From: Clostridia bacterium
GTDB lineage: Bacteria > Bacillota > Clostridia > Lachnospirales > WQUN01
Direction of reading: 5' to 3'
NCBI GenBank assembly: GCA_025997155.1
Contig: BNUF01000023.1
Coordinates: 1-22,709 of the forward strand
DNA length: 22,709 nt
Part shown: piece by piece, positions 16,083 through 22,709 of the stretch
How positions within the stretch are numbered: position 1 is the first letter of the stretch
Layout: each line of letters opens with the position of its first letter
Made by a program: the position numbers and the translations under genes
The notes under the pieces: model-generated
What the model was told of the DNA's origin: nothing
Seen by the model: the letters and a program-made list of their open reading frames with translations, nothing else
Database searches by the model: none

Positions 16083-16430
16083 ATGAACTTATTTTTGACC
16101 TAGGAGATAGACGAGCAAGGTAACAAAGTTTGTTTAGGCACGTTAAGTTATTCCGATGACGTTTACCATTTCCGTTATTCTAACGAGCACAACAACTCGT
16201 CGCTTCCGCGTGAATTTTATGTTGTACTTGAATTTAAGGAATTTGACAAAGAGTATGACTCGAAGAAGTTGTTCTGGTTCTTTGCCGACCGAATGATGCC
16301 AAAGAGTCGCCCAGATTTCAAAGAGCATTTGGCGCGGTTAGGTATGACCGAATTTGGTGAGTGGGAGTACCTAAAACGAACTGGTTCACGGTTGATGACA
16401 GATGATTATGAGTTGGTTGAATCTTTGTAA
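16083..16430 (+). pseudogene. HipA N-terminal-like (HipS-like) small protein with an early amber stop
   Basis: The ATG at 16083 (GAGGTG at 16072-16077) gives MNLFLT, then TAG at 16101-16103, then an intact frame of 108 codons to TAA. The downstream protein reads EIDEQGNKVCLGTLSY, LPREFYVVLEF, FFADRMMPKSRPDFKEHLAR and LKRTGSRLMTDDYEL. This pattern, a charged FF-x-R...KSRP core with a RTGxR-x-x-TD end, is that of small HipA-N-like proteins in Bacillota. I think homologues have Trp at the stop position (TW-E-D-G), as would follow from TGG to TAG. Such domains occur in hipA or split hipBST toxin-antitoxin loci; no HipA/HipT kinase gene is present here. There is no obvious restart after the stop, so it is probably inactive unless TAG is read through. 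Confidence 0.65.
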
Positions 16431-16439
16431 GCAGTATGG

Positions 16440-16480
16440 AAAATGGGTTACCGTCGATTGGCGGTAACCCATTTTGTTTT
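16440..16480 (+). terminator. Strong hairpin terminator after the HipA-N-like pseudogene
   Basis: A 14-bp perfect stem (AAAATGGGTTACCG at 16440-16453 with CGGTAACCCATTTT at 16462-16475) around an 8-nt loop, followed by GTTTT. The A/T-rich base of the stem lets it also act for the minus-strand remnant at 16493. Confidence 0.85.
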
Positions 16481-16492
16481 GTAGGCGGAACT

Positions 16493-16629
16493 TTAGTCCT
16501 CGACAAACTCGGCGACATCGGACAGTTTGCAGTTTAGGAGTACGCACAAATTTCATATTTTACGCGCAGCGTGTAGGTTGTGAAGTTCTTGCGTTTCATT
16601 GTTTCCCATAAGGCTGTGTAGACAATCAT
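16493..16629 (-). pseudogene. Small Cro/CI-type HTH regulator with internal deletion
   Basis: On the minus strand AGGAG and 8 nt precede ATG 16629. The frame gives MIVYTALWETMKRKNFTTYT and LRVKYE, then runs into TAA. The +1-shifted frame supplies the family's usual end NLCVLLNCKLSDVAEFVED with TAA at 16495-16493. Regulators of this type are about 66-70 residues; here the recognition-helix segment (typically ISSNTINRLR...STTTL) is missing and the frame is broken. It is therefore a dead gene that lost roughly 20 codons. Such regulators are common on plasmids, ICEs and prophages. Confidence 0.7.
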
Positions 16630-16679
16630 TTCGTCATCTCCTAGGTATTTACTGATTAAATTATGACTGTTATAATAGA

Positions 16680-16826
16680 TTCAAAGAAGTTCTTACAGAC
16701 ACGTTTAGAAAATTGTTGAGGGAGTATGGAGTTTCCCGCGTTGTTTTTGGCGACGCGGAGGGTTGCGATCTTTATGTGGCGGAGATAGCGCTGGATTTTC
16801 GCGAGGCGGGGCAACCGCTTACGATA
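16680..16826 (+). pseudogene. SLOG/DUF1273-like protein fragment
   Basis: The frame reads FKEVLTDTFRKLLREYGVSR, VVFGDAEGCDLYVAEIALDF, REAGQPLTIK. This resembles the central part of small nucleotide-binding SLOG-fold (DUF1273/YpsA-like) proteins, which have EYGV-x-x-F-x-FGGA-x-GFD-x-x-AAE. There is no start codon or ribosome site upstream, and the similarity ends at about 16826, where the frame runs on into a hairpin. It is a fragment lacking both ends. The assignment is by eye and tentative. Confidence 0.4.
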
Positions 16827-16863
16827 AAATGTTGCCTGATGCGCTTACACTTGTCGATTTATT

Positions 16864-16916
16864 CCGCAACCAAAAAAATAAATCCCGCATTTCGCGGTTT
16901 TTTGGTTATTGTTGCG
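16864..16916 (+). terminator. Long inverted repeat, terminator-like
   Basis: Nested complementary arms: CCGCAA (16864-16869) with TTGCGG (16911-16916) outside; CCAAAAAA with TTTTTTGG inside; CCGC/GCGG at the tip. The inner hairpin with a run of T suits an intrinsic terminator, possibly in both directions. It follows the SLOG-like fragment. Confidence 0.5.
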
Positions 16917-17029
16917 GTATTACAAAGAGCGTTAACATTGGATTTGCATTCCTTATTTTGTCCGTTGCCAACTTACTTCTTAATTTTAAGGAAAATAGTC
17001 GGTTTAGCTTACAAAAAGGAGGAATTCTT

Positions 17030-17137
17030 ATGGCAACTTTCTTCGCAATGAACGGTACAAATGTGCTTTATTCGGGTGTTTGCCTTGACTTATTCATAAC
17101 AGCACCTCTTTTATATTATTCTATGTTGTTATTATAG
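17030..17137 (+). CDS. Possible 35-residue hydrophobic peptide
   Basis: AAGGAGG at 17016-17022 and 7 nt precede ATG 17030. The peptide starts MATFFAMNGTNVLYSG and ends in a hydrophobic run (LFITAPLLYYSMLLL) before TAG. The ribosome site is among the best in the window, which is the main argument for translation. The protein has no family I recognise. The same frame is open further upstream, but without a start signal. It could be a small membrane peptide or chance. Confidence 0.3.
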   Translation: MATFFAMNGTNVLYSGVCLDLFITAPLLYYSMLLL

Positions 17138-17160
17138 AGTATAAAACAGCGTTTTTCGTC

Positions 17161-17189
17161 TTGACATATACGGCTTTACGTAATACAAT
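17161..17189 (+). promoter_or_regulatory. Sigma-A promoter of rny
   Basis: TTGACA (17161-17166), 17-bp spacer, TACAAT (17184-17189): 6/6 and 5/6. This is the strongest promoter match in the window. It leaves a leader of about 45-50 nt before rny. Confidence 0.8.
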
Positions 17190-17240
17190 TATAATTGATA
17201 ATTATGCGTTTTATATAAAATTACTAAACAACAGGAGGAG

Positions 17241-18791
17241 GTGTTTAATATAAATATCATAATATCATTGGTAATATTTATCGTATCCTTAGCCGCTGGC
17301 TTTTTTATAGGAGTGCTGTACCGCCGCAAGATTGCGGAGGCAGCGATAGGTTCCGCCGAACTTGAGGCGGCGAAAATCATGGAACAAGCCAAGAAGGAAT
17401 CCGAAGCGAAGAAAAAAGGAATACTCATCGAAGCGAAAGAGGAGAGTCTGAAGACGCGCAGCGACGCGGAAAAAGAGGCGAAAGACCGCCGCGCCGAGAT
17501 TGCGCGGACGGAAAAACGCCTGCTTCAAAGAGAGGAATCTCTTGAAAAAAGAAGCGAACAGTTTGAAAAAAAAGAGGACGCCCTCCAGAGAAAATCAGAG
17601 ACCCTCGACAGACAAAACGAGGACGCTAAAAAACTTATACAGGAACAGCGGGCAAAACTTGAGCAAATCTCGGGCTTTACAAAGGAACAGGCGAAATCGT
17701 ACCTGCTTTCGACCATCGAGGCGGAGGTACGGCTTGAAACGTCAATGCTGATAAAGGACCTTGAAAACAAGGCGAAACAGGAATCGGACAAACGCGCAAA
17801 AGACATTCTGGCGAACGCGATACAACGCTGCGCCGTTGACCATGTGACGGAAACGACCGTTTCTGTCGTGACACTTCCGAATGACGAAATGAAGGGACGC
17901 ATAATCGGGCGCGAGGGGCGAAATATCCGCACCCTTGAGGCACTGACGGGCGTTGACCTTATCATAGACGACACCCCCGAGGCGGTTATCCTCTCGGGGT
18001 TTGACCCCATGCGCCGCGAAATCGCAAAAATCGCTCTTGAACACCTTATAATCGACGGACGCGTACACCCCGCCCGAATCGAGGAAATGGTGGAGAAAGC
18101 GAAGAAGGAAGTAGAGACGCTGATACGGGAAGAGGGCGAGGCGGCGACCTTTGAGACGGGGGTACACGGCGTTCACCACGAGATTATAAAGCTCCTTGGC
18201 AAGATGATGTTTCGCACGAGTTACGGGCAGAACGTACTCAAACACTCTATCGAGGTATCCCATTTGTGCGGGATTCTCGCCTCCGAGCTCGGCGTCGACG
18301 TGACGCTGGCGAAACGCGCGGGACTTCTCCACGACATTGGCAAGGCTGTCGACCACGACGTGGACGGCTCTCACGTCACAATCGGCGCGGCAATCTGCAA
18401 AAAATACAAGGAATCCGACCTTATATTAAACGCCGTTGAGGCACACCACGGCGACGTCGAGCCGACAAATATAATCTCGATTATAGTTCAGGCGGCGGAC
18501 GCGATTTCGGCGGCGCGTCCCGGGGCGCGGCGCGAAACTCTTGAATCCTACATCAAACGGCTGCAAAAACTCGAAAGCCTTGCGGATTCGTTCAAAGGAG
18601 TGGACAAGTCCTTTGCTATCCAAGCGGGGCGCGAGCTTCGCATTATCATTATCCCTGACGAAATCGACGACGCGGCGTTACCGCTCCTTGCCCGCGACAT
18701 ATCCAAAAAAATCGAGCAGGAGCTTGAATACCCGGGGCAAATCAAGATAAATCTTATTCGCGAGACACGAGCAATAGACTACGCGAAATAA
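17241..18791 (+). CDS. rny: Ribonuclease Y
   Basis: Membrane-anchored endoribonuclease that starts mRNA decay in Bacillota. In order: an N-terminal membrane helix (residues about 5-26, [18 protein letters not shown]), a long charged coiled coil to about 190, a KH domain ([19 protein letters not shown]), an HD domain with [11 protein letters not shown] carrying the metal-binding His-Asp pair, and the C-terminal end [10 protein letters not shown]. The 516 residues match B. subtilis RNase Y (520) nearly throughout. The start is uncertain: GTG 17241 lies inside the run AGGAGGAGGTG, too close to a ribosome site. With GGAGGTG (17237-17243) and a 6-nt spacer, the best-placed codon is ATA 17250, three codons on. 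The next TTG (17268) is already in the membrane helix. It is monocistronic with its own promoter and terminator. Confidence 0.97.
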   Translation: MFNINIIISLVIFIVSLAAGFFIGVLYRRKIAEAAIGSAELEAAKIMEQAKKESEAKKKGILIEAKEESLKTRSDAEKEAKDRRAEIARTEKRLLQREESLEKRSEQFEKKEDALQRKSETLDRQNEDAKKLIQEQRAKLEQISGFTKEQAKSYLLSTIEAEVRLETSMLIKDLENKAKQESDKRAKDILANAIQRCAVDHVTETTVSVVTLPNDEMKGRIIGREGRNIRTLEALTGVDLIIDDTPEAVILSGFDPMRREIAKIALEHLIIDGRVHPARIEEMVEKAKKEVETLIREEGEAATFETGVHGVHHEIIKLLGKMMFRTSYGQNVLKHSIEVSHLCGILASELGVDVTLAKRAGLLHDIGKAVDHDVDGSHVTIGAAICKKYKESDLILNAVEAHHGDVEPTNIISIIVQAADAISAARPGARRETLESYIKRLQKLESLADSFKGVDKSFAIQAGRELRIIIIPDEIDDAALPLLARDISKKIEQELEYPGQIKINLIRETRAIDYAK

Positions 18792-18825
18792 CAAAAAAGG
18801 GACTGATTACCAGTCCTTTTTTGTT
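18791..18825. terminator. Bidirectional terminator between rny and rnhA
   Basis: GGACTG and CAGTCC pair around ATTAC, extended on both sides by a run of A and a run of T (ACAAAAAAG...TTTTTTGT). U-runs result on either strand, so it serves both convergent genes. It overlaps the end of both stop codons. Confidence 0.85.
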
Positions 18826-19288
18826 ACCCCAAAAAGCCCTCGTCCGCGAGCAAGCCGCCGCCTTTGATTGCTCCTGTGGCGAGCGCGTCACAGCGTTCGT
18901 TTCCCGGGTTTGAGTTATGCCCCTTTACCCAGTGGAAAGTCACGTCGTGGCGTTCGAGCTGTATCAGCAGACGTTTCCACAAATCGACGTTAAGTGCCTT
19001 ATCCGTTTTGTTCCTGTACCAGTTGTTTTTTTGCCATTTGTATACCCAATTTTTCTCGATTGCGTCAACAAGGTAGCGGGAATCGGAGTAGAGGGAGATT
19101 TTGCAGGGTTCTTTAAGCGTCTCAAGCCCGACGATTGCCGCCAAAATCTCCATACGGTTGTTTGTCGTGCGGGTGCGGCCCCCCGACAACTCTTTCGTCA
19201 CGCCTCCGAAAGACAACAGAACGCCGTACCCGCCCGCCCCTGGGTTGCCCGAACACGCTCCGTCTGTATATATGCATACTTCTTTCAT
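18824..19288 (-). CDS. rnhA: Ribonuclease HI
   Basis: Degrades the RNA strand of RNA-DNA hybrids, including R-loops and Okazaki primers. The 154 residues equal the E. coli length. The metal-binding set is complete: Asp9 (YTDGACSGNPG), Glu47 (NNRMEI), Asp69 (YSDSRY) and Asp134 (GNERCDALA), with catalytic-loop His124 (VKGHNSNPGNE). The start ATG 19288 overlaps the stop of the oxidoreductase gene as ATGA; no independent ribosome site is visible, so it should be translated by coupling. Its operon partners are functionally unrelated. Confidence 0.96.
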   Translation of the reverse strand: MKEVCIYTDGACSGNPGAGGYGVLLSFGGVTKELSGGRTRTTNNRMEILAAIVGLETLKEPCKISLYSDSRYLVDAIEKNWVYKWQKNNWYRNKTDKALNVDLWKRLLIQLERHDVTFHWVKGHNSNPGNERCDALATGAIKGGGLLADEGFLG

Positions 19289-20361
19289 AGGAATACGATT
19301 TCACGCCCTTCTTCAGAAGAGGTGTAGATTGCCTCAAGGATTCTCGTGACTGTGAGCGCCTGTTTCGCTGTGACAACGGGTTCGGTGTTTGTTAAAACCG
19401 CGTTTATAAAACTCTCCGCCTCAATGTCGGCATCGGTTTTTATTTGTTTGCCGTCATAAAAATCGTCGCCGCCGCTTGTCAAATCGGGGACAGAGGTGTA
19501 GAGCCGCCCGTGTGCGTCGCCGTTTATGACCAGCCCGCCTTTTGTCGCCGCCCCCGCCTTTGTCCCGCAAAGCGTAGTCTGCGCCTCACTCTCGTCGTCA
19601 AGGTTGATTGCCCACGCGGATTCAAGGGTGACTGTCGCTCCGTTTTTCATCGTGATAAACGCGAACGCGGAGTCCTCCACGCCGAATTTGTCGGGATTCC
19701 ACGCGCCGAAACGATTCGCGCAGTCCGGGCGGTCCGCCAGCTTTTTGTACACATTGCCGCGAACGGATTTCACGTCATAATTGTCCATAAGCCACAGTGT
19801 CAGGTCGAGGGCGTGAGTACCCGTGTCGATAAGAGGGCCGCCGCCCTGTTCCTCTTTGTCAAGGAAAACGCCCCATGTCGGTACGCCTCGGCGGCGTATG
19901 GCGTGTGCCTTCGCGAAATAGACCTCGCCTAAGTCCCCGCGAACGCAGGCGTTTTTCAGATACCGCGTGTCGGGGCGAAAACGGTTCTGATAGCCTATGC
20001 TAAGGATTTTGCCCGATTTTTCCGCCGCCTCGTACATCAAGAACGCGTCCGCGTAGGTGGTCGCCATAGGTTTCTCGCACATAACGTGCTTGCCCGCCTC
20101 AAGGGCGGCGATAGAGATAGCGGCGTGGGACTTGTTCGGGGTAAGCACATACACAACGTCTACGTCGCTGTTAATCAGTTCGCCGTAGGTGTTGTAGACT
20201 TTCGCGTATTCTCCGCCGAATTCCGCGCAAGCTTTTCTTGCGCGTTCGGGCGAGAGATTCCAAAACGCCGAAATCTCGACATTCTTAAGTTTCTTTAGGG
20301 CGGGCATATGTTTTGTGTTGGCGATGCCGCCGCAGCCAATTATTCCCGCCTTTAGTCCCAA
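19285..20361 (-). CDS. Gfo/Idh/MocA-family NAD(P)-dependent oxidoreductase
   Basis: A 358-residue member of a family that oxidises or reduces sugars, inositols and related compounds. The N-terminal Rossmann motif is GIIGCGGIANTKHMPAL (8-24). The family's CEKPMATT holds the catalytic Lys of EKP, and GGGPLIDTGTHALDLTLWLM is the typical second motif with the DTGTHALD His/Asp. The substrate cannot be told from sequence. The start is TTG 20361, with GAGGGGG and a 7-nt spacer; no ATG or GTG is well placed. It lies 15 nt after the surface-protein gene and overlaps rnhA by 4 nt. Confidence 0.92.
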   Translation of the reverse strand: MGLKAGIIGCGGIANTKHMPALKKLKNVEISAFWNLSPERARKACAEFGGEYAKVYNTYGELINSDVDVVYVLTPNKSHAAISIAALEAGKHVMCEKPMATTYADAFLMYEAAEKSGKILSIGYQNRFRPDTRYLKNACVRGDLGEVYFAKAHAIRRRGVPTWGVFLDKEEQGGGPLIDTGTHALDLTLWLMDNYDVKSVRGNVYKKLADRPDCANRFGAWNPDKFGVEDSAFAFITMKNGATVTLESAWAINLDDESEAQTTLCGTKAGAATKGGLVINGDAHGRLYTSVPDLTSGGDDFYDGKQIKTDADIEAESFINAVLTNTEPVVTAKQALTVTRILEAIYTSSEEGREIVFL

Positions 20362-20376
20362 AATAATTCCCCCTCA

Positions 20377-22047
20377 TCATTGCGTATACAAGATACTCTC
20401 GTCCGTAGTGCCGTAAATGTTGTAAGCTTTGATTATGAACAGCCCCGGGTCATAGTAGGGGTTGCCGTATTGACCGTTGGCTATGGAGTCTTTGATATAG
20501 TTTGTTACCCATTTGTACTGGTAGTTTCCGTCCACGGTGTAGGAGGTAATCGTTTGCGGGTTCATATAGCTGTCCGTGGAGACTGTGACATAGGTAACGT
20601 CCATAGTCGTGTATATCTCGATAGCGTAGTAGTAGTCGTTTTGTCCCACAATCTTCGCGCTGATAATGCTGTTTCCGCTTGCGGAACTGTTTGTGCGGAT
20701 TGTGAACGAGTAGTTTGTGGAGCTGCTTTTTGATGAACTCACGGCGGAGGCGGTGAAATCGTTCGTCCCGTCATAATCAAGGCTAACGTCCGCCTTAAAG
20801 ACTTTGTGGTCGGAAGTCGTGGAGTCAACAACCTGACTGCGGAACATTTCCTGATTTTTGGAGTTGTAGATGATAACGTAATCCGTCGAAAGGGAAGTCC
20901 ACACGTCCACCGTGACTGTCTGATACTTTGAGAAGTAGCCCGAGGGCACGACGACGCTTTTTACGGCGAGAGGGTCGGTAGGCCGCGCATCCTGAACGGT
21001 GACGGTCAGGGTGTGGTCGTTATCCACGATAAAGGTGTTTTCGTTGCCGACTTCAACTGTAAAGGTTATGTCGCCTTTTCTCTTCATATCCACTTGGAAC
21101 TGGAACACGTTGAGATTGTTGCTGTTCGTGGTGTACGAGCCTTGTGTCGAAACGACTTCGCCCGTGGTTTTGTTTGTGAGGCGAACCTTTGTCGTGTTTT
21201 CGCTCGCCGTCACGGTTATGGTTATCGCGTCGTTGAGGTACGGATTGTTATTGCTCGCGTATATACTGTTCGCGTACAATCCCTGAATGACGGAAATAAA
21301 CACATCTTTTTCGTTGTCTGTGTTAAATTCTCTGCCGTTGCCCGCCTGAATCACAAACCGAAGGGGAGCTATCGTCGGGGAGGTCGGGGAGTATCTGAGG
21401 GTGAATATGCGCTTGCCCGCGCTGTCGGTAAATTTCGTCTCGGAGGTGATTACGTTTGACGAGCCTTTAAGCAGACGCACGTTTGTCGTCTGGGCGTTGG
21501 CAACGACGCGGATTTCGGCGGTTTCGCCAATCATCACCGTGTCTTTTACAAGTGTCGCGGATTCGATAGCTGCCCCTCCGGCAACCTGAACGACGGGAGC
21601 TACGGGCGCGGCGGGTACGTTCGACGTTATTTTAACCGTGCGGTTCGTGCCGTCCCAGTCGACATTGGCGTTAAGAACGTCCGCAATCATTCGGACGGGC
21701 ATAAGGGTTTTGTCGGATACGTTCGCCGATATGGCGGGGTATTCCTTGTCAACGCCGTTAATGTTTACGATATTCGTGTACAAAACGTGTTTCGACACCC
21801 GCCCGTCTTTGGTGAGCGTCATCGTGCGCGTGTCGTTATTCCAAACCACGTCGATACCCATAAGGTCGGCGGTTTGTCTAAGCGGTACCATTGTGTAATC
21901 GTTTATAACTTGCGGATAGACCCCCGACGACGCGTAGTCCACAGGTGAATTATTAAGTAAAACCTTTACGTCTTCGGTGTCCGCCAGCGCGGAAACTGAC
22001 GACAAAATCGCTAATGCCGCCGTTAAAGCCAGAAATATTTTCTTCAA
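20377..22047 (-). CDS. Secreted copper-amine-oxidase-N-domain protein with Ig-like repeats
   Basis: A 556-residue exported protein. The signal peptide MKKIFLALTAALAILSS...ALA is probably cut after residue 22. Residues about 24-145 form a copper amine oxidase N-terminal-like domain (PF07833 type), with the paired signatures TMVPLRQTADLMGIDVVWN and TLMPVRMIADVLNANVDWD. These domains are common in surface proteins of Clostridia and probably bind the cell wall or other proteins, not copper. After a Pro/Val/Ala linker come about four Ig-like beta domains of roughly 90-105 residues each. There is no LPXTG or SLH motif and no transmembrane end. The start is TTG 22047, with GAGGAGG and an 8-nt spacer; no better start is in frame. 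The last two Ig-like units are rich in Ser, Thr, Asn and Tyr. Confidence 0.85.
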   Translation of the reverse strand: MKKIFLALTAALAILSSVSALADTEDVKVLLNNSPVDYASSGVYPQVINDYTMVPLRQTADLMGIDVVWNNDTRTMTLTKDGRVSKHVLYTNIVNINGVDKEYPAISANVSDKTLMPVRMIADVLNANVDWDGTNRTVKITSNVPAAPVAPVVQVAGGAAIESATLVKDTVMIGETAEIRVVANAQTTNVRLLKGSSNVITSETKFTDSAGKRIFTLRYSPTSPTIAPLRFVIQAGNGREFNTDNEKDVFISVIQGLYANSIYASNNNPYLNDAITITVTASENTTKVRLTNKTTGEVVSTQGSYTTNSNNLNVFQFQVDMKRKGDITFTVEVGNENTFIVDNDHTLTVTVQDARPTDPLAVKSVVVPSGYFSKYQTVTVDVWTSLSTDYVIIYNSKNQEMFRSQVVDSTTSDHKVFKADVSLDYDGTNDFTASAVSSSKSSSTNYSFTIRTNSSASGNSIISAKIVGQNDYYYAIEIYTTMDVTYVTVSTDSYMNPQTITSYTVDGNYQYKWVTNYIKDSIANGQYGNPYYDPGLFIIKAYNIYGTTDESILYTQ

Positions 22048-22176
22048 GAAACAGTCCTCCTCGTATAATAATGTTCATAAATATTTTTGATTTTTAGTTT
22101 TTGATACTTCTATTTTTCGTTCAAATTTATTAGCCAAAGTCCAAAGGTCTTTTGGTACATCAGCGGCTAATCGGAG
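22048..22176. other. AT-rich spacer with an inverted repeat, upstream of the surface-protein gene
   Basis: The first 80 bases are T-rich on the plus strand, so A-rich upstream of the minus-strand gene, as in a promoter region with an UP-like tract; no confident -35/-10 pair was found. TTAGCC (22130-22135) pairs with GGCTAA (22165-22170) and encloses the smaller hairpin CCAAA/TTTGG. The junction with the IS110 element is somewhere in or near this stretch but cannot be fixed. Confidence 0.4.
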
Positions 22177-22206
22177 TTGATTATTTCATAAGCCATATGA
22201 GATAAT
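22177..22206 (+). promoter_or_regulatory. Candidate promoter of the IS110 non-coding RNA
   Basis: TTGATT (22177-22182), 18-bp spacer, GATAAT (22201-22206): 4/6 and 5/6. Transcription would start near 22213, at the first predicted hairpin of the structured segment. Confidence 0.4.
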
Positions 22207-22211
22207 ATGCC

Positions 22212-22380
22212 TAGTACAGATAGGGGTCGCAGTACTCCTCCTTGGGGCTAAGTCCTCCTTAGTAAGAATTGCGCCTCTTCTTTACGGGCTTATGCGTATG
22301 AGCTGGATAGTGTTTATCACTGAATCTCTCACGAGGTTGTATTCCGTAAAGGCTTGAGGTATTAGACTTTATCTGTGCAA
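22212..22380 (+). ncRNA. Predicted bridge RNA (seekRNA) of the IS110 element
   Basis: About 170 nt follow a plausible promoter and precede the recombinase, in the position and size known for IS110/IS621 bridge RNAs. Predicted structure: hairpin AGTAC/GTACT (22213-22217 with 22232-22236); hairpin CTAAG/CTTAG with loop TCCTC (22248-22262); then a large domain closed by CCTC (22274-22277) and CTTTACGG (22280-22287) pairing with CCGTAAAG (22344-22351) and GAGG (22356-22359). Inside this domain is AGTG-TTTAT-CACT. Loops that would read donor and target DNA cannot be assigned without the element's right end. Confidence 0.55.
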
Positions 22381-22404
22381 AACTTTAACATAGGAGCTGA
22401 TTTT

Positions 22405-22709
22405 ATGACCTACTTTATCGGCATTGATATTGCAAAAAACAAACACGAGGTTTCTATTATTGATGAGCAGAGCAAGCAAATTGGCAAAACTTTTTCATTT
22501 GCAAACTCCGCGGACGGTGCGAACAAACTGTTGGAACTATTTAATGAAAAAGGTGTTTGTTCGGGTAACTGCGTCATAGGTATGGAATCCACAGGGCATT
22601 ATTGGCTTTCAGTTCACTCTTTCCTTTCTGACTTAGGTTTTACGGTTAATGTAATCAATCCGATTCAGTCCGAAAGTTTTAGGAAGATGTATATACGGCA
22701 ATCTAAAAC
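22405..22709 (+). CDS. IS110-family DEDD transposase/recombinase, N-terminal part (3' end outside window)
   Basis: The RNA-guided recombinase of IS110 elements. The first 101 residues show the RuvC-like fold start: FIGIDIAKNKHEVSIID, with the first catalytic Asp at residue 8, and VIGMESTGHYW, with the catalytic Glu at 61 (GMESTGHY is highly typical). VNVINPIQSESFRK at the end is also family-typical. AGGAG at 22392-22396 and 8 nt precede ATG 22405. The frame is intact up to the window end; the remaining Asp residues and the C-terminal Tnp_20-type serine domain are not visible, so completeness is unknown. Confidence 0.92.
   Translation, partial: MTYFIGIDIAKNKHEVSIIDEQSKQIGKTFSFANSADGANKLLELFNEKGVCSGNCVIGMESTGHYWLSVHSFLSDLGFTVNVINPIQSESFRKMYIRQSK

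Larger units (their letters stand above)
22171..22709 (+). mobile_element. IS110-family insertion sequence, left end (continues beyond window)
   Basis: A DEDD recombinase gene with about 200-300 nt of structured non-coding DNA upstream is the layout of IS110-group elements, which lack terminal inverted repeats and excise and insert through an RNA-guided recombinase. The left boundary given is approximate. The element lies just upstream of the promoter region of the minus-strand surface-protein gene. Confidence 0.7.

Noticed and set aside
15643..16430. Reassigned TAG (amber as a sense codon) in this genome
   Set aside because: TAG ends scfA exactly at the family length and also ends the 393-residue operon gene, so it is a normal stop here.
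16713..17051. 112-codon plus frame starting at TTG
   Set aside because: Only its first part resembles a protein (SLOG-like); the rest runs through a terminator-like inverted repeat and reads as low-complexity translation.
1..22709. CRISPR arrays, tRNA or rRNA genes
   Set aside because: No regularly spaced repeats, tRNA-like T-loop (GGTTCRANYCC) with acceptor pairing, or rRNA-like stretches were seen by eye on either strand.

Overview
The window looks like chromosomal DNA of a Clostridia-type Bacillota (a Gram-positive anaerobe). The clearest marker is the SCIFF ranthipeptide with its radical SAM maturase, a pair close to universal in Clostridia. RNase Y, a QueT transporter, a YvyF-type protein, strong AGGAGG-like ribosome sites and near-consensus sigma-A promoters agree with this. 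I cannot name a species.

Left part (1-3091, plus strand): the C-terminal third of glycogen phosphorylase ends in an intrinsic terminator. A DapF-family epimerase follows in which both catalytic cysteines are serines. Then come the 45-residue SCIFF precursor scfA, which has its own promoter in the end of dapF and an intrinsic terminator after it, and the maturase scfB.

Central part (3073-12821, minus strand): a 9.7 kb operon of six genes spaced from -4 to +14 nt. In transcription order they are a membrane protein with a helical tail, a beta-rich protein, a 908-residue helical-repeat protein (these two resemble the halves of a DUF5717-type protein), a lidless DnaK-like Hsp70, a 574-residue helical protein ending in a GrpE-like beta domain, and a second, degenerate Hsp70. 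It reads as a dedicated, possibly membrane-linked Hsp70 machine with its own exchange factor and no J-protein. I consider it the best candidate for an undescribed system.

Next (12888-15548): a FabG-like reductase on the plus strand, then a minus-strand operon trpS - queT - yvyF-like. A preQ1-I type pseudoknot covers the Shine-Dalgarno of queT.

About 15.6-17.0 kb is a gene graveyard: an XRE regulator and a HipA-N-like gene, each stopped by TAG at a probable Trp codon; a Cro/CI-type mini-regulator with an internal deletion; and a SLOG-like fragment. Two hairpins and one small ORF also lie here.

Right part (17.2-22.0 kb): rny (RNase Y) with a near-perfect promoter and an awkward start codon. 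Opposite it is a three-gene minus-strand operon: secreted copper-amine-oxidase-N/Ig-like protein, Gfo/Idh/MocA oxidoreductase, RNase HI. The last stretch is the left end of an IS110-family element, with the start of its DEDD recombinase and upstream a structured non-coding segment with its own promoter that fits a bridge RNA. No tRNA, rRNA or CRISPR array was seen.
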